A stretch of DNA of 64,000 nucleotides. Source: Paludibacteraceae bacterium (GTDB lineage Bacteria > Bacteroidota > Bacteroidia > Bacteroidales > Paludibacteraceae). How positions within the stretch are numbered: the stretch's first letter is position 1; the number at the start of each line of letters is the position of its first letter. The DNA lies in contig JAFVTU010000003.1 in assembly GCA_017503075.1 (NCBI GenBank), positions 62,001 to 126,000 of the forward strand, read 5' to 3'. Below are positions 42,775 to 53,575 of the stretch, piece after piece. The notes under the pieces were generated by a model. That model saw nothing but the letters and a program-made list of their open reading frames with translations, searched no databases and had not been told where the DNA came from. The translations under genes were made by a program, and so were the position numbers.

Positions 42775-45700
42775 ATGGGATTTATAGAAGTAATTACCAA
42801 ATTGTTTGGCAACAAATCGCAGAAGGATATGCGTGCTGTGATGCCATATGTGGAGAAGATCAAGGCTGTATATGCTGAGATTGATGCTTTGAGTGATGAT
42901 GAGTTGCGTGCTCGCAGTGCTGCGTTGATGCAAAGTCTGCAAGATGCTGTGGCACAAAACAAGGCACGTATCACAGAGCTGAAAGCAAGCATAGAATCGT
43001 TGGAAATTGATCACCGCGAAAGAGTATACAACGAGATTGATCACCTTGAAAAAGAGGTGTTGGATATCTATGACAAAAAATTGATGGATATTCTGCCTGA
43101 CGCCTTTGCTGTAGTGAAAAGTACCGCTCGTCGTTTCGCTGAGAACGAAACCGTGGTAGTGACTGCTACGCAGATGGACCGCGATTTGGCAGCTGATACG
43201 CGTTTTGATTTCGTAGAGATTGATGGTGATAAGGCCATCTATCACAACTCTTGGACCGCAGGCGGAAACGAAGTGGTGTGGGATATGGTGCATTATGATG
43301 TGCAGCTGATTGGTGGTGTCGTCTTGCACGAAGGTAAGATAGCCGAGATGGCTACGGGTGAAGGTAAGACGTTGGTGGCTACATTGCCAGTATTCCTCAA
43401 TGCTTTGACGCACGAGGGTGTGCACGTGGTGACCGTGAACGACTACCTCGCTAAACGTGACTCCGAGTGGATGGGACCATTGTACATGTTCCATGGATTG
43501 ACCGTGGATTGTATTGACAAACACAAACCGAACTCCGATGAGCGTCGCCGTGCGTATGCGTGCGATATTACATTTGGTACGAACAACGAGTTTGGCTTTG
43601 ACTACCTCCGTGATAATATGGCGACAAGCCCAATGGACTTGGTGCAACGCGGACATAACTATGCCATCGTGGATGAGGTGGACTCAGTGTTGATTGACGA
43701 TGCACGTACCCCATTGATTATCAGTGGACCTGTTCCAAAGGGTGAAGATCAGATGTATGACGAGTATAAGCATCGCGTTGAGCTGCTGGTGCGTACACAA
43801 AATACCTTGACCACTAAACTGCTGACCGAAGCAAAGGCTAAGATGGGCAGTGCCGATGAGAAGGAACGTGAGGCTGGTGAGTTGGCACTCTTCCGTGCGT
43901 TTAAGGGTATGCCAAAGAGCAAAGCACTCATCAAATACTTGAGTGAACCTGGCGTGAAAGTGCGCTTGCAAAAGACTGAAGAATTCTACCTGCAAGAGAA
44001 TGAGAAAAATATGCATATCGCCACTGACGAACTCTATTTCGTGATTGATGAGAAGCATAAAACAATCGAACTTACCGACAAGGGTATTGATACGCTAACA
44101 GGCAATACCGATGACCCTAAATTCTTCGTTTTGCCTGATGTGGGTAGTGAGGTAGCTGACATCGAGAAGATGGATCTTTCTGCCGAAGAAAAGCAACAGA
44201 AGAAGGATGAGGTGATGACTAACTATAGCATCAAATCCGAACGCGTACATACGGTACATCAGTTGTTGAAGGCATATACCTTGTTCGAAAAGGATGTGGA
44301 TTATATCATTGATGATAACCAAGTTAAGATTGTGGATGAGCAGACAGGTCGTGTGATGGACGGTCGCCGCTGGTCAGATGGTTTGCATCAAGCCGTGGAG
44401 GCGAAAGAGAATGTGAAGGTAGAAGCTGCTACACAAACCTTTGCTACTATCACGTTGCAAAACTATTTCCGTATGTACCACAAGTTGGCCGGTATGACGG
44501 GTACTGCTGAGACAGAAGCTGGCGAGTTCTGGAATATCTACAAACTAGACGTTGTGGTAATCCCAACCAACCGCCCGATTGCACGTGAGGATATGAATGA
44601 CCGCATCTACCGCACCAAACGCGAGAAATACAATGCGGTGATTGAGGAAATCGTAGAGTTGGTCGCCGCTGGTCGCCCTGTACTCGTGGGTACTACTTCG
44701 GTGGAAATCAGTGAGTTGCTGAGCCGTATGCTCAACTTGCGCAAGATTAAACATAATGTATTGAACGCGAAATTGCACCAACATGAGGCCAATGTGGTGG
44801 CTGAAGCAGGTCGCCCAGGTGTTGTTACCATTGCTACCAACATGGCTGGTCGTGGTACCGATATCAAGCTCACCAAAGAGGTAAAGGATGCAGGTGGTTT
44901 GGCTATCATCGGTACCGAACGCCATGAGAGCCGTCGCGTGGACCGTCAGTTGCGTGGTCGTGCGGGTCGTCAAGGTGACCCAGGTAGCAGTGTTTTCTAT
45001 GTCAGCATGGAAGATGACCTAATGCGTATGTTCGGCTCGGATCGTTTGGCTGGGCTGATGGATAAGATGGGCTTCCAAGAGGGCGAGATGATAGAGCATA
45101 ACATGATTTCGTCGTCTATTGAGCGTGCGCAAAAGAAAGTGGAGGAGAACAACTTCGGTATTCGTAAACGCCTCATTGAGTATGATGACGTGATGAACCA
45201 ACAACGTAATGTCATCTACGCGAAACGCCACCATGCCCTTATGGGTGAGCGCATAGGTGTGGATATTGCCAATATGATTTATGATACAGCCGATGCATTG
45301 ATAGCTGAGGCACGTCAGATGTTGGATTACGAGGCACTTCAATTGGATGTGATGCAAGTGTTTGCTATGGAGGTGCCATTTGATGAGGAGACATTCCGCG
45401 GAAGTCGTGAGAATGTGTTGGCAGACCAATTGGCAGAGGCAGCTTTGGAGGCTTTCAAACGTCGTATGGAAACCTTGCAAAAGGTGGCATATCCTGTGAT
45501 AAAGAAGGTGTATGAGGAGCGTGGCGCGATGTATGAGAATATCTTGATTCCAATCACGGATGGCAAAAAGGTGTATAACATAGCGGTTAACTTGAAAGCA
45601 GCTTACGAGTCGGAATGCCGTGAGGTGATTCGTGAGTTTGAGAAACGCATGGTGCTCTATGTGATTGACGATGAGTGGAAAGATCATCTTCGCCAATTGG

Positions 45701-46101
45701 ATGATTTGAAGCAATCGGTACAGAATGCAAGCTATGAGCAGAAAGACCCATTGTTGATTTATAAACTAGAGTCGTTTAATATCTTCCGTCAGATGTTGGA
45801 TGCGTTTAACCGCCGCACGATTTCGATTTTGTTCCGTGGTCAAATACCTAATCGTGATCCAGAAGATGTGCGTCAAGCGCATGCGCAACAACGCCATGAC
45901 TACTCTCGCTATCGTACACAAAAAGACGCGGTTAGTCGTGCTGCCGCGGCTAGTGGACAAGCGGCTGCCGCAGGCCGTGATACGCGTGAGATGCAACGCC
46001 CTGAGCCATTGCGCGTAGAAAAGAAACCGCGTCCAAATGACCCATGTCCTTGTGGCTCAGGCAAGAAGTACAAACAATGTCACGGTAAAATAGAGGCGTA
46101 A
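42775..46101 (+). CDS. secA: Preprotein translocase ATPase SecA
   Basis: Motor that drives proteins through SecYEG. It is 1108 residues, long as in other Bacteroidetes. It begins [20 protein letters not shown]. Walker A is [16 protein letters not shown] (about residues 190-205). Other motifs are [51 protein letters not shown] and [20 protein letters not shown]. The end has the SEC-C zinc knuckle [16 protein letters not shown] for SecB or ribosome contact. An acidic/charged insertion around residues 330-490 is common in the phylum. Its stop overlaps the lgt start (TAATG), so translation is likely coupled. Confidence 0.98.
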   Translation: MGFIEVITKLFGNKSQKDMRAVMPYVEKIKAVYAEIDALSDDELRARSAALMQSLQDAVAQNKARITELKASIESLEIDHRERVYNEIDHLEKEVLDIYDKKLMDILPDAFAVVKSTARRFAENETVVVTATQMDRDLAADTRFDFVEIDGDKAIYHNSWTAGGNEVVWDMVHYDVQLIGGVVLHEGKIAEMATGEGKTLVATLPVFLNALTHEGVHVVTVNDYLAKRDSEWMGPLYMFHGLTVDCIDKHKPNSDERRRAYACDITFGTNNEFGFDYLRDNMATSPMDLVQRGHNYAIVDEVDSVLIDDARTPLIISGPVPKGEDQMYDEYKHRVELLVRTQNTLTTKLLTEAKAKMGSADEKEREAGELALFRAFKGMPKSKALIKYLSEPGVKVRLQKTEEFYLQENEKNMHIATDELYFVIDEKHKTIELTDKGIDTLTGNTDDPKFFVLPDVGSEVADIEKMDLSAEEKQQKKDEVMTNYSIKSERVHTVHQLLKAYTLFEKDVDYIIDDNQVKIVDEQTGRVMDGRRWSDGLHQAVEAKENVKVEAATQTFATITLQNYFRMYHKLAGMTGTAETEAGEFWNIYKLDVVVIPTNRPIAREDMNDRIYRTKREKYNAVIEEIVELVAAGRPVLVGTTSVEISELLSRMLNLRKIKHNVLNAKLHQHEANVVAEAGRPGVVTIATNMAGRGTDIKLTKEVKDAGGLAIIGTERHESRRVDRQLRGRAGRQGDPGSSVFYVSMEDDLMRMFGSDRLAGLMDKMGFQEGEMIEHNMISSSIERAQKKVEENNFGIRKRLIEYDDVMNQQRNVIYAKRHHALMGERIGVDIANMIYDTADALIAEARQMLDYEALQLDVMQVFAMEVPFDEETFRGSRENVLADQLAEAALEAFKRRMETLQKVAYPVIKKVYEERGAMYENILIPITDGKKVYNIAVNLKAAYESECREVIREFEKRMVLYVIDDEWKDHLRQLDDLKQSVQNASYEQKDPLLIYKLESFNIFRQMLDAFNRRTISILFRGQIPNRDPEDVRQAHAQQRHDYSRYRTQKDAVSRAAAASGQAAAAGRDTREMQRPEPLRVEKKPRPNDPCPCGSGKKYKQCHGKIEA

Positions 46102-47030
46102 TGGTATCAATGCTGAATTTTTGTCTTACCTCTGTAGTATGGGATGTGAATCCTGTACTTATCCCTATCGGCGATGGAGGGATACGATGGTATGGCTTGC
46201 TTTGGGCAATAGGTATCTATTTGTGCTACCTCATTCAAGTTAAGTTGTACAAAAATGAGAACTGCCCACCAGAATGGACAGACAAACTATTCATGTGGAT
46301 GGTAATTGGCTTGATTATCGGTGCGAGAGTAGGACACTGTTGGTTCTACGAGTGGCATGATGTGACATTGCCAAGTATGCGAGCCTATTGCCACTATATG
46401 GACATCTCCACTGAACCTGTACAGATATTTGGTTGGACAATCAATTACCGCAATCCATATATCGAACATCCATTGCGTTTGTTAAAAATATGGGAAGGTG
46501 GATTGTCTAGTCATGGCGGCGCTATCGGTCTGCTGACAGCAGCATGGTTGCTCAATAAAAAAGTGTTCTCTAAGGAGCCGAAATATCATACCTCACTATT
46601 GTGGATTATGGATCGCTTGGTAGTAGGCGTGTGTGTGACTGCCACTTTGATTCGCCTTGGCAACTTGATGAACTCTGAGATTTATGGTACTCCTACTGAC
46701 TTGCCATGGGGCTTCATTTTCGTGCGAGATGGCCAAACAGTGCCTTGCCACCCTACACAAATCTACGAGATGCTCTATTGCATCGTAGCATTTGTGGTGA
46801 CATGGCTGATGTATTGGAAGGGTAAGGCGTACAAGCGAGAGGGATTGCTATTAGGTGTGTTTTTAGAGATAATCTTCTTTACACGTTTTATGTTGGAGTT
46901 CATCAAGAACGATCAAGAGCTTTTCGAAGCAAATCACTTGCTCAATATGGGGCAAATACTTTCGTTGCCATTTATTATTTGGGGTATTTATTTGATTATT
47001 CGTGCATATAAACGACCAGTTGCAGCTTGA
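46101..47030 (+). CDS. lgt: Prolipoprotein diacylglyceryl transferase
   Basis: Inner-membrane enzyme that attaches diacylglycerol to the lipobox Cys, the first step of lipoprotein maturation, needed for the many lipoproteins here. It is 309 residues with about seven hydrophobic segments. Conserved parts: GGIRWYGLLWAIGIYLCY, KIWEGGLSSHGGAIGLLTA (HGG site), RLGNLMNSEIYGTPTDLPWG and HPTQIYEMLYC. The start ATG overlaps the secA stop by one base; an ATG at 46110 is an alternative. Confidence 0.96.
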   Translation: MVSMLNFCLTSVVWDVNPVLIPIGDGGIRWYGLLWAIGIYLCYLIQVKLYKNENCPPEWTDKLFMWMVIGLIIGARVGHCWFYEWHDVTLPSMRAYCHYMDISTEPVQIFGWTINYRNPYIEHPLRLLKIWEGGLSSHGGAIGLLTAAWLLNKKVFSKEPKYHTSLLWIMDRLVVGVCVTATLIRLGNLMNSEIYGTPTDLPWGFIFVRDGQTVPCHPTQIYEMLYCIVAFVVTWLMYWKGKAYKREGLLLGVFLEIIFFTRFMLEFIKNDQELFEANHLLNMGQILSLPFIIWGIYLIIRAYKRPVAA

Positions 47031-48277
47031 GTAAATTGTGTTTTTCCATAGGATTCTTAATGGTCTGTATTGTGCCAATAACTTTGTCTCAAACAATAGA
47101 TGATGTTATGCTTATTGAAATTGTGACCCAACAGAGTCCTAGTTTGTATGTAAATGATACATCGTCTGTTGGAGATTCATCAATGGTGGTTTGTGATACA
47201 ATATGGGAATATTATCCGCATCCGTTATGTATGCCTCTAATGTATGTACCAGAAACGCTACCTCCCTTGTGCGACACAATACCTCAAGTAGAATATACCA
47301 TTGCAAATATCCGTCGCAATGCTAGGCGATATATTACGCGCTATCATGCTGATTTATATGTTTCAATAAGCGATACTAATAGATTGAAATCTGTTGATTT
47401 AGGCACAATGGAAGTGCAGCGAGCAATCGTTAAGGATATTGAGGAAGACCGATTGGATGCATCAAGAGCATTGCGTAACATGCGTTCGCCGTGGCGTAAA
47501 GAGGCAAATTTGGCACTACAAGTGACACAAAACTATGCTACCGAAAATTGGCAGCAAGGTGGGGTGAATGCATTCTCAATGCTATGGAATGCCAAAGCAT
47601 TCGCTAACTATAAACAAGATAATATATCCTGGCAGAATAGTGCAGAATGGCGTGTGGGATTAAGCACAATAAGTGGAGATACTATTCACAAAATGAATAC
47701 AACGGATGATGTGTTTCAATTGTATAGTAAACTAGGTTATCAGCTTCATCCTAAGTGGTATATAACGATGTTCGTAGATTTTCGAACCAATTTGTTTCCA
47801 AGTTTTCAAAAGAACTCAAATAAGGTAAATACTACCTTTTTTACTCCTATTCGCTATACGATGGGTGTCGGATTGGACTACAAACCCATCAAAGGGTTAT
47901 CCGTTAACCTTTCTCCTGCAACCTACAAACTTGTGTATGCCAATCTTGATAATCCAGAGCGAGTGGATGTGACCACCTATGGTATTGAAAGAGGTAAAAA
48001 GATGACTAATGAAATAGGTAGTTCGTTGCGCGTAGAGTGGAAGTGGAGACCCTTGCGAGAAATAGAATTAGAGACCAAATTTTATTTCTTTACCAATTAC
48101 AAGCAGATAGAAACCGAAGTGGAATTGGATGTGGATTTTATAATTAATAAATACTTGTCAGCCAAATTGATGCTTCATCCTCGATATGATGGAACTATTG
48201 AGGATGTAACGGATAAGAAGGAGAAACTGCAATTCAAAGAACTTATAAGTGTGGGATTTTCGCACACGTTTAGGTAG
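47027..48277 (+). CDS. DUF3078 outer-membrane protein (TTG start)
   Basis: A predicted beta-barrel of the DUF3078 family. Marks are NWQQGGVNAFSMLWNAKAFA, NSAEWRVGLSTI, DDVFQLYSKLGYQLHPKWYI and the C-terminal ISVGFSHTFR. The start is probably the TTG at 47027, which overlaps the lgt stop and gives a signal peptide (MSKLCFSIGFLMVCIVPITL). The first ATG at 47060 would remove half of it. It is 416 residues. A second DUF3078 gene lies at 54127. Function unknown; the family is almost confined to Bacteroidetes. Confidence 0.85.
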   Translation: MSKLCFSIGFLMVCIVPITLSQTIDDVMLIEIVTQQSPSLYVNDTSSVGDSSMVVCDTIWEYYPHPLCMPLMYVPETLPPLCDTIPQVEYTIANIRRNARRYITRYHADLYVSISDTNRLKSVDLGTMEVQRAIVKDIEEDRLDASRALRNMRSPWRKEANLALQVTQNYATENWQQGGVNAFSMLWNAKAFANYKQDNISWQNSAEWRVGLSTISGDTIHKMNTTDDVFQLYSKLGYQLHPKWYITMFVDFRTNLFPSFQKNSNKVNTTFFTPIRYTMGVGLDYKPIKGLSVNLSPATYKLVYANLDNPERVDVTTYGIERGKKMTNEIGSSLRVEWKWRPLREIELETKFYFFTNYKQIETEVELDVDFIINKYLSAKLMLHPRYDGTIEDVTDKKEKLQFKELISVGFSHTFR

Positions 48278-48323
48278 TGGGCACTTTATGGTTTACAATT
48301 GACAATATTGGAATATATTATAT

Positions 48324-49262
48324 ATGGATAAGCAATCAATGCGAATTATTTATATGGGCACGCCCGATTTTGCAGTGGAGAGTTTGCGTGCTTTGGTGGA
48401 AGGTGGCTATAATTTAGTAGCTGTGGTTACAATGCCTGATAAGCCCGCAGGACGTGGACATCAGTTGCAGTTCTCTGCGGTCAAACAGTATGCGCTGTCG
48501 GTGGGCTTGCCCGTGTTGCAACCTGAGCGTCTGAAGGATGAGGCATTTCTTGAAGAGTTGCGTTCATATCAGGCGGATTTGCAGATTGTAGTTGCTTTTC
48601 GTATGCTGCCCGAGGTGGTGTGGAATATGCCTCGATTGGGCACTTTCAATCTCCATGCGTCTTTGTTACCACAGTATCGCGGTGCGGCGCCTATCAATTG
48701 GGCGGTGATGAATGGCGATAGCGAGACGGGAGCCACGACTTTTATGCTTCAGCACGAGATCGATACTGGTAATATCATCATGCAGGAACGTATTTCGATT
48801 GCTCAGGACGAGAATGTGGGCTCTGTGCATGACCGACTGATGGTGATGGGAGCAACGCTTGTTACACGTACAGTGGATGCCATTATTAATGCTGAGAATC
48901 AGGGAGTAAAGCTCCCTACCATTCCACAAGATGATACTATATCTTTGCGTCCTGCGCCTAAGATCTTTAAGGATACATGTGCAATTGATTTCTCGTGGAA
49001 TGCTGAGCGTATCCGTAATCATGTGCGTGGGCTTAGTCCTTATCCTACTGCTTGGATTAGTCAGATGCCTAACGACCATCCACTGGCAGATATCCTAAAA
49101 GGAGCCAAAGTATATAAAGCTTCCATTGCGCATAGTCCACTGCAAAAAGGACATATTATTGTACCCTGCGCTGATGGGTATGTTGATCTGCAAGAACTGC
49201 AATTGCCAGGCAAAAAACGCATGGATGCAGCATCTTTGCTGAATGGACTCAAAAATAAATAA
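48324..49262 (+). CDS. fmt: Methionyl-tRNA formyltransferase
   Basis: Formylates initiator Met-tRNA with 10-formyl-THF. Conserved parts: IIYMGTPDFAVESLRAL, TMPDKPAGRGHQLQFSAVKQ, FNLHASLLPQYRGAAPINWA (with the catalytic Asn-His pair) and TGATTFMLQHEIDTGNII. The C-terminal OB-like domain ends the protein at 312 residues, a normal length. The ATG at 48324 (MDKQSMRIIYMG) matches the N-terminal length of Bacteroides relatives; an ATG at 48339 is possible. Confidence 0.97.
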   Translation: MDKQSMRIIYMGTPDFAVESLRALVEGGYNLVAVVTMPDKPAGRGHQLQFSAVKQYALSVGLPVLQPERLKDEAFLEELRSYQADLQIVVAFRMLPEVVWNMPRLGTFNLHASLLPQYRGAAPINWAVMNGDSETGATTFMLQHEIDTGNIIMQERISIAQDENVGSVHDRLMVMGATLVTRTVDAIINAENQGVKLPTIPQDDTISLRPAPKIFKDTCAIDFSWNAERIRNHVRGLSPYPTAWISQMPNDHPLADILKGAKVYKASIAHSPLQKGHIIVPCADGYVDLQELQLPGKKRMDAASLLNGLKNK

Positions 49263-49310
49263 CATCGATACTATCAACAAGCGACTGTGTTGCTTCTAAA
49301 TATTCTTATT

Positions 49311-50165
49311 ATGACAATCGCTATTTTTGGAAATACTCTCCGTCCAGAAACTCTTCGTGAAGTAAAACATATAATTGATTTGCTTCAACAGAGTGGAGTG
49401 AATATTGTTTTATCACAAGAGTTGCGCCAAGAGGCATATAACCGTGAGTTTCCTTCGGTGGAAGACTATGTGGCACAAACAGGTGAAATTATAGATTTTG
49501 CACTTTCTTTGGGTGGAGATGGCACTTTTCTGACTACCGCATCTTTAGTGGGGCATTTAGACATTCCTATATTAGGTATTAACTGTGGACACCTTGGCTA
49601 TTTAGCAGAAGTGCATACTGAAAGTCTTGAGAAAGTACTTGAGCAGTTGATAAATAATAATTATACGATAGAACAACGCCGGTTACTAGAGGTGTCTTGT
49701 CAATATGAAGGTAAAATAGTTTCTCCGTATGCGCTTAATGAAGTGGCGATTCTTAAGTCAGGATTGAGTAGCATGATAACGGTGGATGTAACGCTAAATG
49801 GTGAACCTCTGCATAATTACAAGTCTGATGGCTTGTTAATTGCAACTCCAACAGGATCAACAGCTTATAATCTAAGTGCGGGTGGCCCTTTGCTTGATCC
49901 TCATGTCAATGCTATCATTCTCACTCCTGTAGCAACGCATAGTTTAAACATTCGTCCTCTTGTGGTGTTGGATGATAGTCAAATTGATGTTAAAATATCG
50001 AGCCGCAATGGTAATTTCTTGCTCAGTGTAGATGGGCGAAGTCAAGTCCTCAATCAGGATATACAATTACATATTGAGCGCTCGCAACGTACTATCAAGC
50101 TCGTGCGTATTAGTGGACAAACATTTATGCAATCCCTCAAAGATAAATTAAATTGGGGGAAGTGA
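49311..50165 (+). CDS. nadK: NAD kinase
   Basis: Makes NADP from NAD and ATP or polyphosphate. The start is the ATG at 49311 (MTIAIFGNTLRPETLREV); the frame is open from a TTG at 49287 but is less plausible. Motifs: LSLGGDGTFLTTASLV (GGDGT), CGHLGYLAEV, LNEVAILKSG (NE/D) and LIATPTGSTAYNLSAGGPLL. It is 284 residues, normal. It is followed after 22 bases by an HD-domain gene and then pdxJ, an arrangement found in other Bacteroidales. Confidence 0.97.
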   Translation: MTIAIFGNTLRPETLREVKHIIDLLQQSGVNIVLSQELRQEAYNREFPSVEDYVAQTGEIIDFALSLGGDGTFLTTASLVGHLDIPILGINCGHLGYLAEVHTESLEKVLEQLINNNYTIEQRRLLEVSCQYEGKIVSPYALNEVAILKSGLSSMITVDVTLNGEPLHNYKSDGLLIATPTGSTAYNLSAGGPLLDPHVNAIILTPVATHSLNIRPLVVLDDSQIDVKISSRNGNFLLSVDGRSQVLNQDIQLHIERSQRTIKLVRISGQTFMQSLKDKLNWGK

Positions 50166-50187
50166 TAGTTGACTGCTTATTGTTGAT

Positions 50188-50754
50188 ATGGTTGATTACG
50201 AGGGAATAATAGCTACGTATTGTGCAGGTAATCTGGACTTGCAGCATATTCTTTTGACCCATTCTCGTCAGGTGGCAGATCGTGCGTTGGCTATCGTTAA
50301 GGAACATCCAGAATGGGTAGAATCGGGCGAAGTGGACCCAATATTTATAGAGGAAGCTGCCATGCTACACGATATCGGAGTAGTGCTTTGTGACGCACCT
50401 AAGATCCATTGCTTTGGTACACATTCCTATATTGAACATGGCTATTTAGGAGCTGAGATTCTTCGCCAAGAAGGTCTCACGAAGCATGCTGCGGTGGCTG
50501 AACGACATACTGGTACCGGGATTACTCATGAACAAATTATTCGTGAGCAACTGCCAATACCTGTGGGTGATTATTTGCCTCGTACATTAGAAGAACGCCT
50601 TATTTGTTATGCTGATAAGTTTTACTCAAAAACTAAGTTGGGACAGGATAAACCGATGTCTAAAATTCGTCTGCATATGTGGAAATATGGTTCTGATGCA
50701 GTTAAACGTTTTGATGATATGCAAAAGTGTTTTGAACCTATCATAGAATTTTAA
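50188..50754 (+). CDS. HD-domain phosphohydrolase
   Basis: A metal-dependent phosphohydrolase-type protein of 188 residues. The HD signature is complete: His in [30 protein letters not shown] (the HD pair), [22 protein letters not shown] and the last Asp in [13 protein letters not shown]. Small proteins of this kind (HDIG type) may act on nucleotides or phosphoesters; the substrate cannot be named. It lies between nadK and pdxJ, and its own stop borders an 18-bp palindrome (50754-50771). Confidence 0.9.
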   Translation: MVDYEGIIATYCAGNLDLQHILLTHSRQVADRALAIVKEHPEWVESGEVDPIFIEEAAMLHDIGVVLCDAPKIHCFGTHSYIEHGYLGAEILRQEGLTKHAAVAERHTGTGITHEQIIREQLPIPVGDYLPRTLEERLICYADKFYSKTKLGQDKPMSKIRLHMWKYGSDAVKRFDDMQKCFEPIIEF

Positions 50755-50771
50755 ATTTAGAATTCTAAATT
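50754..50771. repeat. 18-bp perfect palindrome upstream of the pdxJ promoter
   Basis: AATTTAGAATTCTAAATT reads the same on both strands. It sits between the HD gene stop and the TTTG box of the pdxJ promoter (50787). It could be an operator or a simple AT-rich cruciform; nothing further can be said. Confidence 0.5.
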
Positions 50772-50786
50772 CAAAATTAAAAATTA

Positions 50787-50818
50787 TTTGGATATTTGCA
50801 TTTTTTTTTGTACCTTTG
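50787..50818 (+). promoter_or_regulatory. pdxJ promoter with almost no leader
   Basis: TTTG at 50787-50790 and TACCTTTG at 50811-50818, with a 20-base spacer. The pdxJ ATG is at 50828, only 9 bases after the box, so the mRNA should start within a few bases of the start codon. Confidence 0.78.
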
Positions 50819-50827
50819 CAGACGATT

Positions 50828-51550
50828 ATGATTCGACTGAGTGTTAATATCAACAAGGTGGCTACACTACGCAATGCACGTGGTGGTAATATACCTGATG
50901 TTCTGCAGTTTGCACGTGATTGTGAGGCTTTTGGAGCAGAGGGAATTACAGTGCACCCAAGACCTGATGAGCGTCATATTCGTAAATCAGATGTATATGC
51001 GTTGAAGGCTCTTGTGAATACAGAGTTTAATATAGAGGGCAATCCTGAGCCATCGTTTATCAACTTGGTATTAGATGTAAAACCTACACAGGTAACACTC
51101 GTGCCTGATGCGCATGATCAGTTGACTAGTAATCATGGTTGGGATACCAAGACGCATTTGGCGAAGTTAACAACGATTATTCAGCGCTTTAAGAATGCGG
51201 GCATTCGTGTCTCGATATTTGTAGACGCTGATCCCATTATGGTGGAATATGCGGCTAAGGCAGGAGCCGATCGAGTGGAGTTATACACGGGTCCGTATGC
51301 GGAGATATATGCGGAAAATCCGAAGAAAGCTATTGAATTATATGAACCTGCAGCCGAAAAGGCACGTGAGTTGAAACTAGGGTTGAATGCAGGTCATGAT
51401 CTCAATTTGCAGAATCTAAAGGCTTTCGCTCAAGCCTTTCCTTGGGTAGATGAGGTGAGTATTGGGCACGCATTAATCGCGGATGCATTATATTTAGGAA
51501 TAAAAGAAACTATAAAACAATACAAATATGCTCTTTCAAGTTCAAACTAA
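50828..51550 (+). CDS. pdxJ: Pyridoxine 5'-phosphate synthase
   Basis: Last step of the DXP-dependent vitamin B6 pathway: joins 3-amino-2-oxopropyl phosphate and deoxyxylulose 5-phosphate. A TIM barrel of 240 residues with [88 protein letters not shown] and [15 protein letters not shown]. All are family marks. The open frame from a TTG at 50816 lies on the promoter and is not used. The end overlaps the ExbB-like gene by 23 bases. Confidence 0.97.
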   Translation: MIRLSVNINKVATLRNARGGNIPDVLQFARDCEAFGAEGITVHPRPDERHIRKSDVYALKALVNTEFNIEGNPEPSFINLVLDVKPTQVTLVPDAHDQLTSNHGWDTKTHLAKLTTIIQRFKNAGIRVSIFVDADPIMVEYAAKAGADRVELYTGPYAEIYAENPKKAIELYEPAAEKARELKLGLNAGHDLNLQNLKAFAQAFPWVDEVSIGHALIADALYLGIKETIKQYKYALSSSN

Positions 51551-52253
51551 CATTGACTCTATGTCAAAAGCCGTACAAGATACGGTACCTACAGTTGCTA
51601 CTGATACCATTCCTGAAATGGTGATGGAAAACTCGATTCAAGTGTTCGAATTGGCGAAATCTGGTGGATGGATTATGATTGTGCTAGCGCTGATGTTAGC
51701 ATTTGCGATTTACTTGTTCATCGAGCGCTTGGTAGTTCTAGTAAGAGCTACAAAGGAAGATAAGACATTTATGAATCGTATCCGCGACTATATTAAAGAG
51801 GGGAAGATAGATTCTGCTATCAAACTTTGTCGTAGAGAAGATACTCCATCTGCACATATGATAGAGAAAGGTATCACTCGTATCGGTCGCCCTATGCAAG
51901 ATGTACAAGTGGCTATAGAAAATGTTGGAAATATAGAGGTTAGTAAGCTAGAGAAAGGTTTGGTTTTGATGGCAACCATTGCTGCTGGGGCTCCAATGTT
52001 AGGCTTTCTTGGTACGGTACTAGGCATGATCCAAACATTCTATAATATGGCACAGAATGCTAGTGGCGTAATTGAGATAGCCGCGTTATCTGATGGTATG
52101 TATCAAGCGATGGTGACTACCGTAGGTGGTTTGATAGTTGGTATTCTGGCTATGTTTGCCTACAACCTTTTGGTGTCTCGTATCGACCGCGTTGTGCGCC
52201 AACTTGAGTCTCGCACCATGGAGTTTATGGACCTCCTCAACGAACCAGTCTAA
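51528..52253 (+). CDS. MotA/TolQ/ExbB-type proton channel
   Basis: Inner-membrane part of a proton-driven energy-coupling complex. It is 241 residues with three hydrophobic segments (about 42-60, 140-160 and 190-210): [40 protein letters not shown] (the classic conserved GTVxG channel segment) and [20 protein letters not shown]. It starts within pdxJ; an ATG at 51561 is an alternative. With the next two genes it forms a complete ExbB-ExbD-TonB set that can power SusC-type transporters. Confidence 0.92.
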   Translation: MLFQVQTNIDSMSKAVQDTVPTVATDTIPEMVMENSIQVFELAKSGGWIMIVLALMLAFAIYLFIERLVVLVRATKEDKTFMNRIRDYIKEGKIDSAIKLCRREDTPSAHMIEKGITRIGRPMQDVQVAIENVGNIEVSKLEKGLVLMATIAAGAPMLGFLGTVLGMIQTFYNMAQNASGVIEIAALSDGMYQAMVTTVGGLIVGILAMFAYNLLVSRIDRVVRQLESRTMEFMDLLNEPV

Positions 52254-52310
52254 CAATTTTGAAACTTTGAAACAGCAGCCCTGCTGCGTGGAACATTTCA
52301 ACTCATTTTT

Positions 52311-52718
52311 ATGGCACTGAAAAGACGAAATAGGGTAGAAGCCACATTTGCGATGTCGTCAATGACAGACCTCATCTTTTTGCTACTGTTGTTCTTCGTG
52401 ATGGCAAGCACGATGTCTTCGCCTAATGACATTAAAATTAACTTACCTACTTCCCGCGCAAATTCAGCTACCAAGCAAGTTGTAGCTAAGGTAACGATAG
52501 ATAATTTAGGTAACTACTATGTTGCGCTTGGTAGACAAATGCCTGTTGCAATTGCAGAAGAAAACCTAGAAGCTTATCTGACTACAATCCAAAAGCAGGA
52601 TAGTACGATGTATGTGGCACTACATGCAGATCAAGATATCTCTTATCGTAATGTGGTACATGTCCTTGATATTGCTAACCAAAATAAAATGAAAATTGTA
52701 ATCGCTACAAAGAGGTGA
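52311..52718 (+). CDS. ExbD/TolR-type protein
   Basis: Partner of the proton channel. It is 135 residues with one N-terminal membrane helix (DLIFLLLLFFVMASTM) carrying the functional Asp, preceded by a short cytoplasmic tail (MALKRRNRVEATFAMSSMT), and a periplasmic domain with YVALHADQDISYRNVVHVLD, a typical ExbD end. It lies 57 bases after the ExbB-like gene; the gap has TTGAAACTTTGAAAC at 52259-52273. It overlaps the TonB-like gene by 4 bases. Confidence 0.93.
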   Translation: MALKRRNRVEATFAMSSMTDLIFLLLLFFVMASTMSSPNDIKINLPTSRANSATKQVVAKVTIDNLGNYYVALGRQMPVAIAEENLEAYLTTIQKQDSTMYVALHADQDISYRNVVHVLDIANQNKMKIVIATKR

Positions 52719-53563
52719 ACAAGCAATATCAATCACATATCATCGCATTCTTGGGCACATTGCTTTCGTTGTGCTTGATTTTGTTGTTGCTATGGTTCCT
52801 TAAGTTGACAGCGCCTGTGTATGAGGAAGAAGATGGTATTGTCGTTACTTTTGGTAATGCAGAAGAAGGTGGCGGGGTGCCTGATGCTACTCATATAGAT
52901 GAGATTACGCAGCTAGAGCATATTCCTGCTGTGTCTTTGCCTACGCTTCCATCAGACAATGATTTCATTGTACAAGATGATGATGAGTCCTTAGCATTGC
53001 AAAAGCAGAGCATCGAAGACACAAAGCGCAAAGCCGAAGATGAAGCGTTGAAGCGTAAAAAACAACAAGAGGAAGCGCGTGTAGAGGCTGAACGTATTGC
53101 TCATGAAAAAATATTGGCTGAGCAGAAAGCCAAAGAGCAAGAGGCTATTGAGAATGCAAAAGAACTAGGGGCTTTATTTGGACAAACAGCTATGGATGAA
53201 GGTGCTAATGGTGATGAGTTGTCAAATAAAGCGGATGCGAATCAAGGAAATTATGCAGGTGAACCAGAGGGTCAAGGATTTGGTAGTGTAGAAAATGCTA
53301 CATGGACTCTGCAAGGACGCAATTGCAAACATATACCAACGCCTTCTGAAGATTTTAACCAAACGGGGCGTGTAGTGGTAAACATTATTGTTGATCCAGC
53401 AGGTAACGTAACTAGTGCTTCTGTCGGCGATGGCTCTAATATCTCTGATCGTGAAACCCAACGCTTAGCTTTAGAATCTGCTCGAAGTGCTAAGTTCTCA
53501 AAAGGAGAAACTGCCCAACGGGGAACTATTGTATATATATTTACAGATAAAAAGAGTAACTAA
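52715..53563 (+). CDS. TonB/TolA-like energy transducer (GTG start)
   Basis: One membrane helix near the N-terminus (ILLLLWFLKLTAPVY), a long charged coiled coil (about residues 90-150, rich in Lys/Glu/Gln/Ala), then a C-terminal TonB-like domain: GRVVVNIIVDPAGNVTSASV and RETQRLALESARSAKFSKG. It starts with GTG at 52715, overlapping the exbD stop (GTGA). It is 282 residues. Whether it works with TonB-dependent transporters or with Tol-type envelope maintenance cannot be told. Confidence 0.88.
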   Translation: MNKQYQSHIIAFLGTLLSLCLILLLLWFLKLTAPVYEEEDGIVVTFGNAEEGGGVPDATHIDEITQLEHIPAVSLPTLPSDNDFIVQDDDESLALQKQSIEDTKRKAEDEALKRKKQQEEARVEAERIAHEKILAEQKAKEQEAIENAKELGALFGQTAMDEGANGDELSNKADANQGNYAGEPEGQGFGSVENATWTLQGRNCKHIPTPSEDFNQTGRVVVNIIVDPAGNVTSASVGDGSNISDRETQRLALESARSAKFSKGETAQRGTIVYIFTDKKSN

Positions 53564-53575
53564 ATATTATCTATT

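Noticed and set aside
49287-49310. TTG start of NAD kinase
   Set aside because: The ATG at 49311 fits the family start (TIAIFGN) and no signal for the TTG is seen.
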